DNA of 64,000 nt from Caldilineaceae bacterium (GCA_020634755.1 JACKBC010000008.1:124001-188000); one strand, 5' to 3'. Positions 24,083 through 33,053 are shown, counted from the stretch's first letter. Notes: a model not told the origin generated them from the letters alone. Program-made: numbers and translations.

Positions 24083-24758
24083 AAAAACGAAACAGCAAAT
24101 CGCTAAAGTAGGTGCTGTTCACGTCAAAATGGACGTTGCTTTCCAGCACCGAGTTGGACACAATGGTGAAATGCCCGTGGAACATGCGTAAATAATCGGC
24201 CTGGCTGCGGCTAATGGCGTAGCGATCTACAAAGTCCAGTTCTTCTGCTTGATATTGAAATTCGCGGTCGGTGGGTACGTTTAAATAGAGATATTTGACG
24301 CGCCGAGCCAGCACGGGCAACACTTGTTCAATTTCCCAATCGGATAAATATTGAAACACGGACGTGCAGACGCCCAGATCAAATGGCGTGCGGTCAGAAT
24401 CGTGCGCAGTTTGACACCAGGTGAGCAGGTCCAGATTCACAAGCTGAATCTCGATGGATTCAACTTTGGTTAACGGCTGTTGCAGCGCCAGTTGAAAAAT
24501 ATAGGGCGAAGGTTCCAGCCCCAACACGCGCTGCGGCAGAAAGACATCGATCATTTGCTGAAAGATGTAGCCCAGCCCAAAGCCAAAATCGGCCAGACTT
24601 GCCACCTCATAATACTCGGCGTCCAACACAGCCCGCAGCGCCAATGCCTTGCGCCGGGCATTATAAACGCCATCCATTACCTCTGGCTTGGCGTAATTCT
24701 CATCCCAATATTGACGCGTAAACCCGGCCGCGCCCGGCCCACGCTCTCCTAGACGCAT
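24081..24758 (-). CDS. Class I SAM-dependent methyltransferase
   Basis: A 225-residue protein with a Rossmann methyltransferase core. Motif I is SLADFGFGLGYIFQQM (DxGxGxG pattern, about residues 54-69), and RVLGLEPSPYIFQLAL provides the acidic residue for the ribose. FDLGVCTSVFQYLSDWEIEQVL is motif IV, where this family has CTSVFQYL rather than a D/NPPY pattern, so a small molecule is more likely than DNA. GAGG lies five bases before the ATG at 24758. The last residues (SDLLFRF) and the stop codon lie at the edge of a 133-bp MITE-like element. Confidence 0.78.
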   Translation of the reverse strand: MRLGERGPGAAGFTRQYWDENYAKPEVMDGVYNARRKALALRAVLDAEYYEVASLADFGFGLGYIFQQMIDVFLPQRVLGLEPSPYIFQLALQQPLTKVESIEIQLVNLDLLTWCQTAHDSDRTPFDLGVCTSVFQYLSDWEIEQVLPVLARRVKYLYLNVPTDREFQYQAEELDFVDRYAISRSQADYLRMFHGHFTIVSNSVLESNVHFDVNSTYFSDLLFRF

Positions 24759-24788
24759 AGATGCCTCATTTGGTGGTCCATTGGATTT

Positions 24789-26210
24789 TTATGGTTTTGG
24801 CGTGGGGGTGGGGAAAATGGGCGCATCAGCCGGTGGCGCGGGACAGACGCCATTTTCGGGCGCCACGGCATTGGCCATGAGCGCACCGGACCAGACGCCA
24901 TCAATAGTGCGCTGCACCAAGTCAATATCTACAATGCGCAGCACAGCGCCTCCGCCGGGCGTGGTCCACGGCTGCACTTCCCGCGTGGTCAGCCCGCCGG
25001 TGTGGATGCGGCTGGAATTGAGCGGCAATCCCCACTGGGCCAAATCCACAATATCCAACAAGGTAAGGTCCGTGCTGAATTTTCCCTGCAAAGCTGACCA
25101 AAGCTGCGGCAGCCGCACAATGAGGTTGGCGTTCAACATCTTTTCGCGCAGCGCCCACAGCAGTTGGCGCTGCCGGCGCGTCCGGCCAATATCGCTTTCG
25201 CGCAAACGCAGCCGGGCATACCAGTGAGCAGTCACGCCATCCAGCGTCACATCACCGGCAGGCAGGCTCAAATAGGTCCAGCCACCGGTCGTTATATCCG
25301 TAATCGGTTCGTAAAATGGGCAATCCAGATGGATGGTCACGCCGCCCACGGCGTCGACCAGTTCTTCAAAACCATCCATATCCACACGCACCCAGTGCTG
25401 GGTGGGCACGCCAAAGGTATTGCTAATCACCGCAGAGACCAGCGCCGGTCCCCCGCCTTCCACATTGAGGCTGCGCTCGCCAATAATGTCAGCCGTGTTT
25501 ATGCGGTCCCAGCCGTGGCCGGGGATGGGCACATAGGTATCACGCGGAATGCTAAAAACCGCCGCGCGGCGCTGCACGCGATCCACTCCCACGACAATGA
25601 TTACATCCGTGCGCCAGATGTCCCACGTCGGTCTGCGATCGGTGCCCAGAATGAGATAGTTTTCGGTTTTGTGCCAACTTTCAATGGGGTTGACCGGCGG
25701 CGCCGCTTGCCAGAGCGATGAAATGGGGACCGGATCGCGCGGGGGCGTGCTGTTGTTCAGCGTATCACTGAGCGCTTGCAGTTCGGCAGTGTCCGTCACC
25801 GTTTCGGTGACAAAAAGGGCCGGCATAATTTCAGACAGCGGACGATCCAGCACGGCGGGATTCAAAATGCCGTTGACAGGCGCCGCTTCCTGTTCGTCGG
25901 CAGGGGCTGGTTCTGTGGCGATTGGTTCTGTGCTCTCTGGCTGCGCTTGCCCAGTGGTCGCTGAAAGTGCGGTCGACGCGGCAACCTCTGTAGTATTGCT
26001 AATGGCATCTGCCGCTTCCACTGGCCCGCTAGCAGCAGTACTCTGGGTGTTTGCGGTGGGCTGCGAATTGGACAGCCCGCCCGTCTGGTTTTGGATCGCC
26101 TGCGCAACCGATGAGCGTTCAGACGCCACCTCTGCCGATTGACAAGCCGCCAAAAGCCACAAAACACTACACAAACAAAATAAAATCGAGGGAATAATTC
26201 TGCGCTGCAT
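24789..26210 (-). CDS. LCP family protein, lipoprotein form
   Basis: A 473-residue LytR-CpsA-Psr protein, the class that transfers lipid-linked glycopolymers onto the cell wall or another acceptor. The start at 26210 gives a signal peptide ending in the lipobox LLAAC; the frame is open to 26309. A Ser/Thr/Ala/Glu-rich linker covers about residues 25-170, then the LCP domain: NYLILGTDRRPTWDIWRTDV and VFSIPRDTYVPIPGHGWDRI contain the arginine and aspartate expected to bind pyrophosphate and metal. RLRLRESDIGRTRRQRQ is the later conserved block. A paralogous gene with the same layout lies just upstream. Confidence 0.9.
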   Translation of the reverse strand: MQRRIIPSILFCLCSVLWLLAACQSAEVASERSSVAQAIQNQTGGLSNSQPTANTQSTAASGPVEAADAISNTTEVAASTALSATTGQAQPESTEPIATEPAPADEQEAAPVNGILNPAVLDRPLSEIMPALFVTETVTDTAELQALSDTLNNSTPPRDPVPISSLWQAAPPVNPIESWHKTENYLILGTDRRPTWDIWRTDVIIVVGVDRVQRRAAVFSIPRDTYVPIPGHGWDRINTADIIGERSLNVEGGGPALVSAVISNTFGVPTQHWVRVDMDGFEELVDAVGGVTIHLDCPFYEPITDITTGGWTYLSLPAGDVTLDGVTAHWYARLRLRESDIGRTRRQRQLLWALREKMLNANLIVRLPQLWSALQGKFSTDLTLLDIVDLAQWGLPLNSSRIHTGGLTTREVQPWTTPGGGAVLRIVDIDLVQRTIDGVWSGALMANAVAPENGVCPAPPADAPIFPTPTPKP

Positions 26211-26329
26211 AGTGATATTCCTGATGGGATCCACGATTAAGTATTCACGGAAAACCTTGGCGCCGCCATCACGTGTAACTGCGGCGTAAACCGTAAATCC
26301 AAGTCGCAAATCTGGGCTAGTGAATCAAT

Positions 26330-27553
26330 TTACTCGTTTGCTGGTGCAGCTTCCGGTTCCGGTGTAGCCGTGGCGTCAGCAGGAGTGGTTTGCGCATTAT
26401 TATAGGGCACCACCGGCACACCTTGCGGTACAGGCGCACAGGCTGCGCTGTCGCTCTGACGGTTGGTGTCGCTCATGGGCTGTGCATCCCAAATGCCATC
26501 TATTACGGCGCGCACCAGATACGGGTTATTGATTTGCAAAACCGCGGCGCCGCTTTCCGTGGTAATCGGCTGCAACTGCTGCATGGTAATGCCGGCGGCA
26601 TGCACATTGGTCGCATCAAACGTAATGCCAACACGTACCAGATCTACCATCTGCAGCAGCGAGAGATCGGTAGAAAAAAGGCCATTGAGCGCCGACCACA
26701 GTTCGGGAAAACGGGCCAGCAAATTGGTGCTGACCAGCTGATTGCGCAGCGCCCACAGAAATTGCCGCTGCCGCCGCGCCCGCCCAATATCACTTTCGCG
26801 CAGGCGCAGGCGCGTAAACCAGTGGGCCGTGCGTCCATCCATGAGCACATCGCCAGCAGGCAGCGTAAAGTATTCCCACTGATTGGTATCCAAATTCAAG
26901 ATGGGTTCAAAGAACGGACAGTCCAAATGGACGGTGACCCCACCAATCGCGTCCACCAACGCTTCAAAGCCCTGCATTTCGACGCGCACCCAATGTGTGG
27001 TTTCGATGCCCAACGTGTTTTTCAAAATCTGTGAAATCAGCGCCGGTCCGCCCCCCTCTATATTCATCTCCTTTTCGCCCAAATAATCGGCGCGGTTAAT
27101 ACGCTGCATGCCATAATTGGGTATCTCAACATAGAGATCACGCGGAATGCTCAAAACGGCAGCGCGGCCATTCTGTCTATCCAACCCCACCACGATGATC
27201 ACATCGGTGCGCCAAACGCTTTCATTGCCCCGTCGATCGGTTCCCAAAATCAAGAAGTTTTCCGTATTCTGCCAGGCTGGAGAGGGCGCGTTTAAATCGA
27301 TCCGCTCCATGAGCTCCGTCATTGCCGGAACCGTGGGCGCAGCCGGCATCTGCACCGGCACAGGGGGCGGCGTGGGCTGGGGGGCGATCAGCAAACGCGG
27401 TTTGATGGGCGGCAGTGGGCGGTCATCAGCCGCTTGCGCCAGGGCGCTGCCGCTGGTGAGCGGCAGCGGGAATACAGAGGCAACGATGGATAAAATTAGC
27501 AAATATGGGATGAATAATCGCAACTTGGAGGAGATGCTCATTCGGTTTAGCAT
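26330..27553 (-). CDS. LCP family protein, secreted or anchored form
   Basis: A 407-residue LytR-CpsA-Psr paralogue of the next gene. The N-terminus has a hydrophobic signal (LFIPYLLILSIVASVFPLPL) with an Ala-rich end but no lipobox cysteine, so it is released or held by the uncleaved helix. After a Pro-rich linker come NFLILGTDRRGNESVWRTDV, LSIPRDLYVEIPNYGMQRI and RLRLRESDIGRARRQRQ, the same catalytic blocks. A methionine at 27541 is an alternative start; TAGGA favours 27553. A TATAAT box (minus strand, 27581-27586) lies 28 bases upstream. The pair probably share one role in attaching surface glycopolymers. Confidence 0.9.
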   Translation of the reverse strand: MLNRMSISSKLRLFIPYLLILSIVASVFPLPLTSGSALAQAADDRPLPPIKPRLLIAPQPTPPPVPVQMPAAPTVPAMTELMERIDLNAPSPAWQNTENFLILGTDRRGNESVWRTDVIIVVGLDRQNGRAAVLSIPRDLYVEIPNYGMQRINRADYLGEKEMNIEGGGPALISQILKNTLGIETTHWVRVEMQGFEALVDAIGGVTVHLDCPFFEPILNLDTNQWEYFTLPAGDVLMDGRTAHWFTRLRLRESDIGRARRQRQFLWALRNQLVSTNLLARFPELWSALNGLFSTDLSLLQMVDLVRVGITFDATNVHAAGITMQQLQPITTESGAAVLQINNPYLVRAVIDGIWDAQPMSDTNRQSDSAACAPVPQGVPVVPYNNAQTTPADATATPEPEAAPANE

Positions 27554-27629
27554 AGAGAATCCTACAACAAAATGTGCACAATTATACTCAGTACACCGCA
27601 ACGATGTTGGCCATATGGGCATCAATCGC

Positions 27630-28193
27630 CTACACAAGCAAGGCGTCAAAGAGCGCTTGGCTAAGCGGATAATAAAACCGATGCGGCCCAAAGAAATCTG
27701 CCAAATTGGTGTGACCACGCGCTTTATATTGATGCGCCTGATGGATCATTTCCAACGTATCCGCATCTTTCACCAGGCGGGCTTCAGCCGAAGCCGCTTC
27801 GTTATACTCCTGGCAGAGCGCCTGGTCCTGAGTCGAGCTGGGCAAATCGCCCAAAATCTGGCTGAGGGCGGCGGCTTCCGCCGCGTGCTTTACCTGGCTA
27901 CCGATTAATTGAGTTGTGCGTTTGGGAAAGTCGGTGACTACGCTTTCGGCCAGATCGTGCAGCAGCGCCATGCGCACGGCCTTGGCCACATCCACGGGGC
28001 CGTCCAGCCCTTGATTGGCCCAGTCTGCATTGATCTGTTCGCCCAAATAGAGCACCAGCAGCGCCGTTACGCACGTATGCTCGGCAATGCTTTCGGGGGC
28101 GGCCACCCCGGCAAAAAGCCAACCCGTACGCGGCAGATGCTTCAAATGGTTGGCCTGTGCGAGCAGATTGAGCAATGATTGCAGCTGATCCAT
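27630..28193 (-). CDS. HD domain-containing hydrolase (YfbR-like)
   Basis: A 187-residue HD-superfamily phosphohydrolase. The metal ligands are in ESIAEHTCVTALLVLYL (first His), ALLHDLAESVVTDF (the His-Asp pair) and VKDADTLEMIHQA (distal Asp). Size and motif spacing resemble the YfbR/YGK1 5'-deoxynucleotidase group, so a 5'-nucleotidase is a fair guess. Its ATG shares one base with the cinA stop codon (TAATG on the minus strand), so it is translationally coupled to the CinA gene; both deal with nucleotide or cofactor damage in other bacteria. Confidence 0.85.
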   Translation of the reverse strand: MDQLQSLLNLLAQANHLKHLPRTGWLFAGVAAPESIAEHTCVTALLVLYLGEQINADWANQGLDGPVDVAKAVRMALLHDLAESVVTDFPKRTTQLIGSQVKHAAEAAALSQILGDLPSSTQDQALCQEYNEAASAEARLVKDADTLEMIHQAHQYKARGHTNLADFFGPHRFYYPLSQALFDALLV

Positions 28194-29434
28194 TATGGCT
28201 GTTCAAACATGCGCCAGAGCAACATCAATACTTGATTGCCCAGCCGCACTTGTGAATATTCATCGCGACCGCCAAAGCCATAGCGGTGCGTCGTCACTTG
28301 ATGCGCATCGGCAATGGCGATCCACGTTTCGCCGCGGCGCTGGCCATAGATGCCCTCATCCTCACCGCTGCTGCCCATAACGGCCACGCCCAACGTGGCC
28401 CGTCCGGCATCGCGCACGCGCTCGGCCAGCATGCCCACACCATCGGCGCTAAATGGCTCTACCGCTGCCGGCAGCGTAAATGCCGATGGCAGCTCTTCTG
28501 TATCCCAGCTCCACGCCGCCGCTAGCGGATTTTGCTCAGCCAGGGCGCTCGCCAGGCGGGTGGCAATTTGCCCAGATGTATTGCTTTCCAGCAGGGCAAG
28601 CGTCGCGCCCCGCGCGCGCAGCATGCGCGCCACCACCAATTCGATGGTTTCTTCCGCCTCGGTGGAAAAAATGTATGGCCCCAACCGCTGGCGCACCGTC
28701 TCTTCCAACTGGTCGATGAGCGCTTCCGCCTCGGCGGCATTGGCGGCGCGTGCGGTAATGCGAATATCCACTTGCGCAGTGTGGGCAGCCAACCCCACGC
28801 TCGGATTGGCCGCGGTCATGAGATCGCCAATTTGGTCATCAATGCTGCTTTCGCCAATGCCAATGGTGTGCAGCACGCGCCGCCGAATAATGGCGGCATG
28901 GCCCAAACGGGCGCGCAAATAGGGCAACACGCTCTCGGTCATGAGGTGCTTCATCTCCCGCGGCACGCCCGGCACGGCAATCACGGCGCGTCCCTGCTCG
29001 GTTTCCACAATAAAGCCGGGCGCCGTTCCCACCGGGTTTTCAATAATGGTCGCGCCCCGCGGAATGTAAGCCTGCTGGCGATTGTTATCGGTCATGGCGA
29101 CGCCAAAGCGGGCAAAGCGCTCTTGCAAAGTCTGCAACGCGCCTTGGTGCAGCTCTAGCGGACAGCCGGTGGCGTTGGCAATGGCCTGGCGCGTAATATC
29201 ATCCACCGTGGGGCCGAGCCCCCCAGAGACAATAATGGCGTCACTGCGGCTCAGGCCCAGCTCAATCACGCCGCGCACGCGCGCTTCATTATCCCCCACC
29301 GTGGTCTTGTAATAGAGATTCACGCCGGCTTCACGCAGCTGTTGCGCCATCCATGCCGCGTTGGTATCCACAATCTCGCCCAGCAGAATTTCGGTGCCGG
29401 TCGTTACAATCTCTGCGGACAAACTACTGCTCAT
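28193..29434 (-). CDS. cinA: CinA family protein with altered C-terminal amidase motif
   Basis: A 413-residue protein with the two-domain layout of CinA. Residues 1-170 are the MoCF-like COG1058 domain (AEIVTTGTEILLGEIVDTNA, VSGGLGPTVDDITRQAI), which hydrolyses ADP-ribose-type compounds. The C-terminal domain (about 255-413) normally deamidates NMN and carries ESCTGG; here the stretch is ESNTSG, and later blocks (VMGSSGEDEGIYG) are also unusual, so NMN amidase activity may be weakened or lost. It begins at MSSSLSAEIV. The following HD gene overlaps by one base. A repeat element (29571-29648) and a diverged ACCACAGATT inverted repeat lie in its upstream spacer. Confidence 0.85.
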   Translation of the reverse strand: MSSSLSAEIVTTGTEILLGEIVDTNAAWMAQQLREAGVNLYYKTTVGDNEARVRGVIELGLSRSDAIIVSGGLGPTVDDITRQAIANATGCPLELHQGALQTLQERFARFGVAMTDNNRQQAYIPRGATIIENPVGTAPGFIVETEQGRAVIAVPGVPREMKHLMTESVLPYLRARLGHAAIIRRRVLHTIGIGESSIDDQIGDLMTAANPSVGLAAHTAQVDIRITARAANAAEAEALIDQLEETVRQRLGPYIFSTEAEETIELVVARMLRARGATLALLESNTSGQIATRLASALAEQNPLAAAWSWDTEELPSAFTLPAAVEPFSADGVGMLAERVRDAGRATLGVAVMGSSGEDEGIYGQRRGETWIAIADAHQVTTHRYGFGGRDEYSQVRLGNQVLMLLWRMFEQP

Positions 29435-29570
29435 TGCTGCGGTCCGTTCAGTAAAAAAAAGAAGGAGAGAAAAGAATCAACCACAGATTTCACAAGGCCC
29501 ATTGCTTTCCCCAACCGGTATGAGCGGCGTAATCTGTGGTGAATATGAGATGGTAGTGCGATTGTATATA

Positions 29571-29648
29571 CAGTAAATCGCAACGGCAAGCGATGGGGCT
29601 GGATTCTCCAAACGAGACCGATGCCCCAATCGCCAACACCGTTGCGGT
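29571..29648 (-). repeat. 78-bp element, copy 1
   Basis: Read on the minus strand this starts ACCGCAACGGTGTTGGC and ends TTGCCGTTGCGATTTACTG. A 77-bp copy lies at 54944-55020 on the plus strand; the first 17 bases are identical, and all but one of the last 20. The ends CGCAACGG/CCGTTGCG are inverted repeats, and an inner GCGAT/GGGGC stem is visible in this copy. Confidence 0.75.
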
Positions 29649-29662
29649 GTATTGATATAGGG

Positions 29663-31258
29663 TTACCCCATCATGGCGATTTGGCCACGCAAGGTTTTTA
29701 GGCGATTGGCGGGTTCGGTTTGGCCATTATCGCGGAATTGTTTTTCGACAGCGCTGAGCGCCTCTTTAAAATCACTGTTAATGAGGCTGCGGTTTTCTTG
29801 CACCAGTTTACGCGCGGCATTGATATCGGGCGCCTGCACAATTTGCTGCAGCAGGCGAATCTCGGCAGGCAAGCTTTCTTCCAGCATGGCAAGCGCCAGC
29901 TGGTACACTTTTTGCAGCCGGTTTACGGCGGCCGTAGCGTTCTTCTGCTGCGCCGATTGAATATTGGCCGCCAGCAGCGCCAGGAAATTCTCATCGATAA
30001 ACTCGGCATATTCATCCAGGGCCGCCTGCGTATCGGTGGCCTGCAGCACTTCTTGCAAAACTTGCTGCATCTGCTGCATCACAGCCTGCCGGCTCTGCTG
30101 CTGTTGCGCCTGCATCTCCATGATCAGCTGCCGCAGCTCTTCAAGCTTGGTGCGGGCTTCTTCATCCGAGGCCTGCTCAATGCGGTCCGCCAACAGCATG
30201 AGGAACTGATAATCTAGCATGGGAGCCGCCGACATAGCCAGCGCGCCCACCACATCTTCGCCATCCTCTTCCGACCAGGCCTTGGTGATCATCTCCAAGA
30301 GCTGTTCGCGCGTGGTCTCTTCGGTGATCTGATCCAGCAGCCCCCGGACTTTGTCCTGTCGTTTTTTGAGCTCCCGGCCAGCTTCGGTGCTTTCCATCAG
30401 CTTCTGGCGCAGAGCCATGAGCCCACTGGCCGCCTCGCGCTGCCCCTGGCCCATCAAGCCCATGACGGCCTGCTCCAACATGGCAAAAAATTCGCGATCC
30501 ACCAGGTGGCCGCTGCGCTCCAACACAATGGCAAGCGCCTTTTCATCTCCCAACAGCGGCAACAAACGCTGCAGCAGCTGCGATTGTTCGCTGCGTTTGC
30601 GCAACATTTCAGGCGTAACGCCTTCAAATCCCCACAGCTTTTCGATGAGCCGATTCCAGTCAAAGAACTGCTGCGGCGTCAACAGATACCCTTTGCGCTC
30701 TTCGGCAGGAATGGTGCGCATGAGCATCTGCGTCAACTGGCCAATCACGCGCTGCGCGTCCATATCGTTGGTCTGCGCGCCCTGCGGGACAAATGCCGCC
30801 AAAAACTTGTTCTCGGGATCATGAATCAACATGGGCGCTCCCAATTGCACAGCGGCGTTGCACGATGGACAGACGCCCAGATTGACCTGGCCGCCCAACA
30901 GTGCGCTGCGCAGCTCGGGATTTGCCCCCAGATCCACAATATTAAAGACAGCCGCCGTATAGGGGGTCTGGCAGTTGGGACACTGAATTTGGGCCCCCGA
31001 AGGCGGAAATTTAAAATCGATCTGCGGGCGCCCCGCGCCCTGCCGCGGTTGGGCGGCAGGCGCCGCTGGAGACGGTGGTTCTGCCGCGGGCGGCGCGGCC
31101 TGCTCGCCGGCTGTCTTTGCCGGTTCTACCGGTTTGGGCGCTGCATTTTCTTTCTTGTGGCTGCCAAATCCTTTGGGCAACACAAGCCCGCTGCTCTGTG
31201 CTTCCCCTTCGTTTGATTGGGGTTTTTTATCCTGGCCGGGCAGTAAAATTCCACTCAT
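29663..31258 (-). CDS. CpXC domain-containing protein
   Basis: A 531-residue cytosolic protein. After a Pro/Ala-rich N-terminal linker (about residues 1-75) comes a CpXC domain at about 85-165, with the two zinc-binding knuckles CPNCQTPYT and CPSCNAAVQ and the conserved IHDPENKFLAAFVP. Residues about 190-531 are almost wholly helical with many Gln and Glu (MEMQAQQQQSRQAVMQQMQQ) and probably form coiled coils. No enzyme motif is present, so the function is unknown; a scaffold is possible. It is a single-gene unit with the palindromic 31259-31872 spacer upstream. Confidence 0.8.
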   Translation of the reverse strand: MSGILLPGQDKKPQSNEGEAQSSGLVLPKGFGSHKKENAAPKPVEPAKTAGEQAAPPAAEPPSPAAPAAQPRQGAGRPQIDFKFPPSGAQIQCPNCQTPYTAAVFNIVDLGANPELRSALLGGQVNLGVCPSCNAAVQLGAPMLIHDPENKFLAAFVPQGAQTNDMDAQRVIGQLTQMLMRTIPAEERKGYLLTPQQFFDWNRLIEKLWGFEGVTPEMLRKRSEQSQLLQRLLPLLGDEKALAIVLERSGHLVDREFFAMLEQAVMGLMGQGQREAASGLMALRQKLMESTEAGRELKKRQDKVRGLLDQITEETTREQLLEMITKAWSEEDGEDVVGALAMSAAPMLDYQFLMLLADRIEQASDEEARTKLEELRQLIMEMQAQQQQSRQAVMQQMQQVLQEVLQATDTQAALDEYAEFIDENFLALLAANIQSAQQKNATAAVNRLQKVYQLALAMLEESLPAEIRLLQQIVQAPDINAARKLVQENRSLINSDFKEALSAVEKQFRDNGQTEPANRLKTLRGQIAMMG

Positions 31259-31621
31259 AAGATTTGCTCAGTTCTAGTGTTATATTGCAGTTGCCGATAA
31301 GCAAAAGCGCATGCACCGCATATGGTGGTAAATGAGACATAGAAATGCCTTACGTCATGCGGTTGCATAATTTCCGTAAATGGTCATAACCTATTTATTG
31401 TATCGCACAATTGGGAATGTTCCCAAAGCGATTGGACAGAGTGTTAAATAAATCGTCAGCGATTTAATCCCAGCCGCTGCTACAGCTTCTCCATATTCGC
31501 CTCCAAACCGAAACACACCCGTATGATATGGCTTACCATGACCCACATCCCTCTTGCCCCGAGTGAAGGCCAGGTGCGCCGTGCGGTCCGCGGCCGCTGT
31601 GACGGCGCAGACAACGTCTGG

Positions 31622-31732
31622 CCGTGCGTCGCACATGGGTATAGACTGGAACGATTCTCGTGGACAGTGTGCGACGCACCGGTCGCAAACCCATCTGTTT
31701 CGCCTGATGCTCTACGACCGGTGCAACGCACA
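31622..31732. repeat. Palindromic cluster around GTGCGACGCAC in a gene-free spacer
   Basis: CCGTGCGTCGCACA (31622-31635) pairs with TGTGCGACGCACC (31668-31680), and the latter's extended form TGTGCGACGCACCGGTCG pairs again with CGACCGGTGCAACGCACA (31715-31732) with two mismatches. The bases from 31661 resemble part of the 113-bp MITE. The spacer 31259-31872 otherwise has short frames on both strands that do not look like real genes. Confidence 0.5.
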
Positions 31733-31780
31733 GATCCATTCGCCCCACTTGTAGGTAAAGCTTAGATGATATGGGGAGAG

Positions 31781-31809
31781 GTGACTTCAACCGGCAGTTG
31801 GTTTATAAT
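31781..31809 (+). promoter_or_regulatory. crcB promoter
   Basis: GTGACT at 31781-31786, a 17-bp spacer and TATAAT at 31804-31809. The 63-bp leader is too short and lacks the conserved pieces of a fluoride riboswitch. Confidence 0.5.
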
Positions 31810-31872
31810 CATTAGATCGCAACAAGCTCAGCTGCGAATGAGAATTACAGTAAAATTAAGAAAGCAGAAATC

Positions 31873-32244
31873 ATGTCTGATATTTTGATGGTCGGCTTGG
31901 GTGGCTTTATGGGGGCCATTTTGCGCTTTTTGGTAACGGCCACAGTACAACGCAGTGTGGACACCAATTGGCCCGTTGGCACATTCGTGGTCAACATTTT
32001 GGGCTGTTTCATCATCGGCTACCTATCCCAAATTGCCGAAACGCGTCAATGGCTCACCCTGGAGATGCGGCTCTTTATGGTCACTGGATTTTTGGGCGCA
32101 TTCACCACCTTTTCCACCTTTGGCAATGAGAGCGTGGCGCTGCTCCAACGCAACGAATCGTTCGCGGCCTTGGCCTATGTGGGTCTGCATCTGCTGGTGG
32201 GCTTTAGCGCGGTCTGGCTGGGACAGCTCTTGGCGGGCCGCTAG
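31873..32244 (+). CDS. crcB: Fluoride ion channel CrcB/FluC
   Basis: A 123-residue fluoride-specific channel protein with four membrane helices, which works as a dual-topology dimer to export fluoride. GGFMGAILRFLVTATVQ, GTFVVNILGCFIIGYL and the pore motif FLGAFTTFSTFGNE, with its phenylalanine box, are all present. A single gene is enough because the same protein inserts both ways. AAGAAAG lies before the ATG. No fluoride riboswitch is recognisable in the leader. The second copy of the 86-bp repeat begins 14 bases after its stop. Confidence 0.93.
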   Translation: MSDILMVGLGGFMGAILRFLVTATVQRSVDTNWPVGTFVVNILGCFIIGYLSQIAETRQWLTLEMRLFMVTGFLGAFTTFSTFGNESVALLQRNESFAALAYVGLHLLVGFSAVWLGQLLAGR

Positions 32245-32257
32245 CCGTATCGGCTAT

Positions 32258-32343
32258 TATACTGAGCACTGAATGAGAACCAGCGTTTTGTTGCTCCTGT
32301 TGAGCCTATTGACAACGCCGGTTCTGATCTCAACCGTAGTATA
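32258..32343 (-). repeat. 86-bp palindromic element, copy 2
   Basis: Same length and ends (TATACT/AGTATA) as 16328-16413, reversed. It carries TGAGAACC and GGTTCTGA arms. Hand alignment gives 69 of 86 matches, with most differences in the central loop and compensating changes in the stem. Confidence 0.75.
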
Positions 32344-32372
32344 AGATTGAATGGCGATGACGGGATGCCAAG

Positions 32373-33053
32373 ATGACCACGATTGATCGCTCGCATCCTG
32401 CGCTGCAATTTATGCAGTGTATAAATGAGCAGTGCGGTTTGCGCTATCCGCAAGCTATTCACCCACAAACGTCGGCTGGGTGCCCAGGGTGTGGAAGTCC
32501 GGTGCGCCTGGTGGCGCAGGGTGGCTCGGCCCAGCAGACGCAGGTGACGCGTTCGCCACGCCCACCGGCAATCAGCTTGCTGCTGGACAATATTCGCAGC
32601 GCCCACAACGTGGGTTCCATGCTGCGCACGGCGGACGGAGCGGGCGTGCAGCACGTTTATTTGTGCGGCATTACGCCCACGCCGCAACAGGCCAACGTGC
32701 GCAAGACGGCTTTGGGCGCTGAAAAAGGATTAAGCTGGAGCGTTCATCCCAATGGGGTGGAACAGACGGCGCGCCTGCAAGAAGCCGGCCAGCTCCTTTG
32801 CGCCATTGAGGGCAGTGGCAATGCCAGTTCGCTCTTTGCGGAGCCATTTACTGATGCACCATTTAAAGCTGGCGCGGCGCAAGCGATTGTACTCATCATC
32901 GGCAACGAGATTTCCGGCGTAGACCCCGGCATTTTGGCCCAGTGCCAACGACGCTGGTTTTTGCCCATGCTGGGCGCCAAACGTTCGCTCAACGTGGCTG
33001 TGGCCTGCGGCATTGCGCTTTATCACCTGCGTTTTGCGGTAGGCGCCATGTAG
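32373..33053 (+). CDS. TrmH/SpoU family RNA methyltransferase with N-terminal zinc ribbon
   Basis: A 226-residue SPOUT methyltransferase that 2'-O-methylates ribose in rRNA or tRNA. The three SpoU motifs are LLLDNIRSAHNVGSMLRTAD, IIGNEISGVDPGIL and MLGAKRSLNVAVACGIALY, which form the trefoil knot. Before it, residues 12-45 contain QCINEQCGLRYP and GCPGCGSP, a four-cysteine zinc ribbon unusual for short SpoU proteins and probably used for RNA recognition. It starts 29 bases after the 86-bp repeat. The target nucleotide is unknown. Confidence 0.88.
   Translation: MTTIDRSHPALQFMQCINEQCGLRYPQAIHPQTSAGCPGCGSPVRLVAQGGSAQQTQVTRSPRPPAISLLLDNIRSAHNVGSMLRTADGAGVQHVYLCGITPTPQQANVRKTALGAEKGLSWSVHPNGVEQTARLQEAGQLLCAIEGSGNASSLFAEPFTDAPFKAGAAQAIVLIIGNEISGVDPGILAQCQRRWFLPMLGAKRSLNVAVACGIALYHLRFAVGAM

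Noticed and set aside
31391..31790. Several 60-85 codon frames on both strands in the spacer before crcB
   Set aside because: They overlap one another and palindromes, have no ribosome binding sites, and show no recognisable family.
31810..31872. Possible fluoride riboswitch before crcB
   Set aside because: The 63-base leader lacks the conserved GGCGAUGG and GCC pieces and cannot form the expected pseudoknot.
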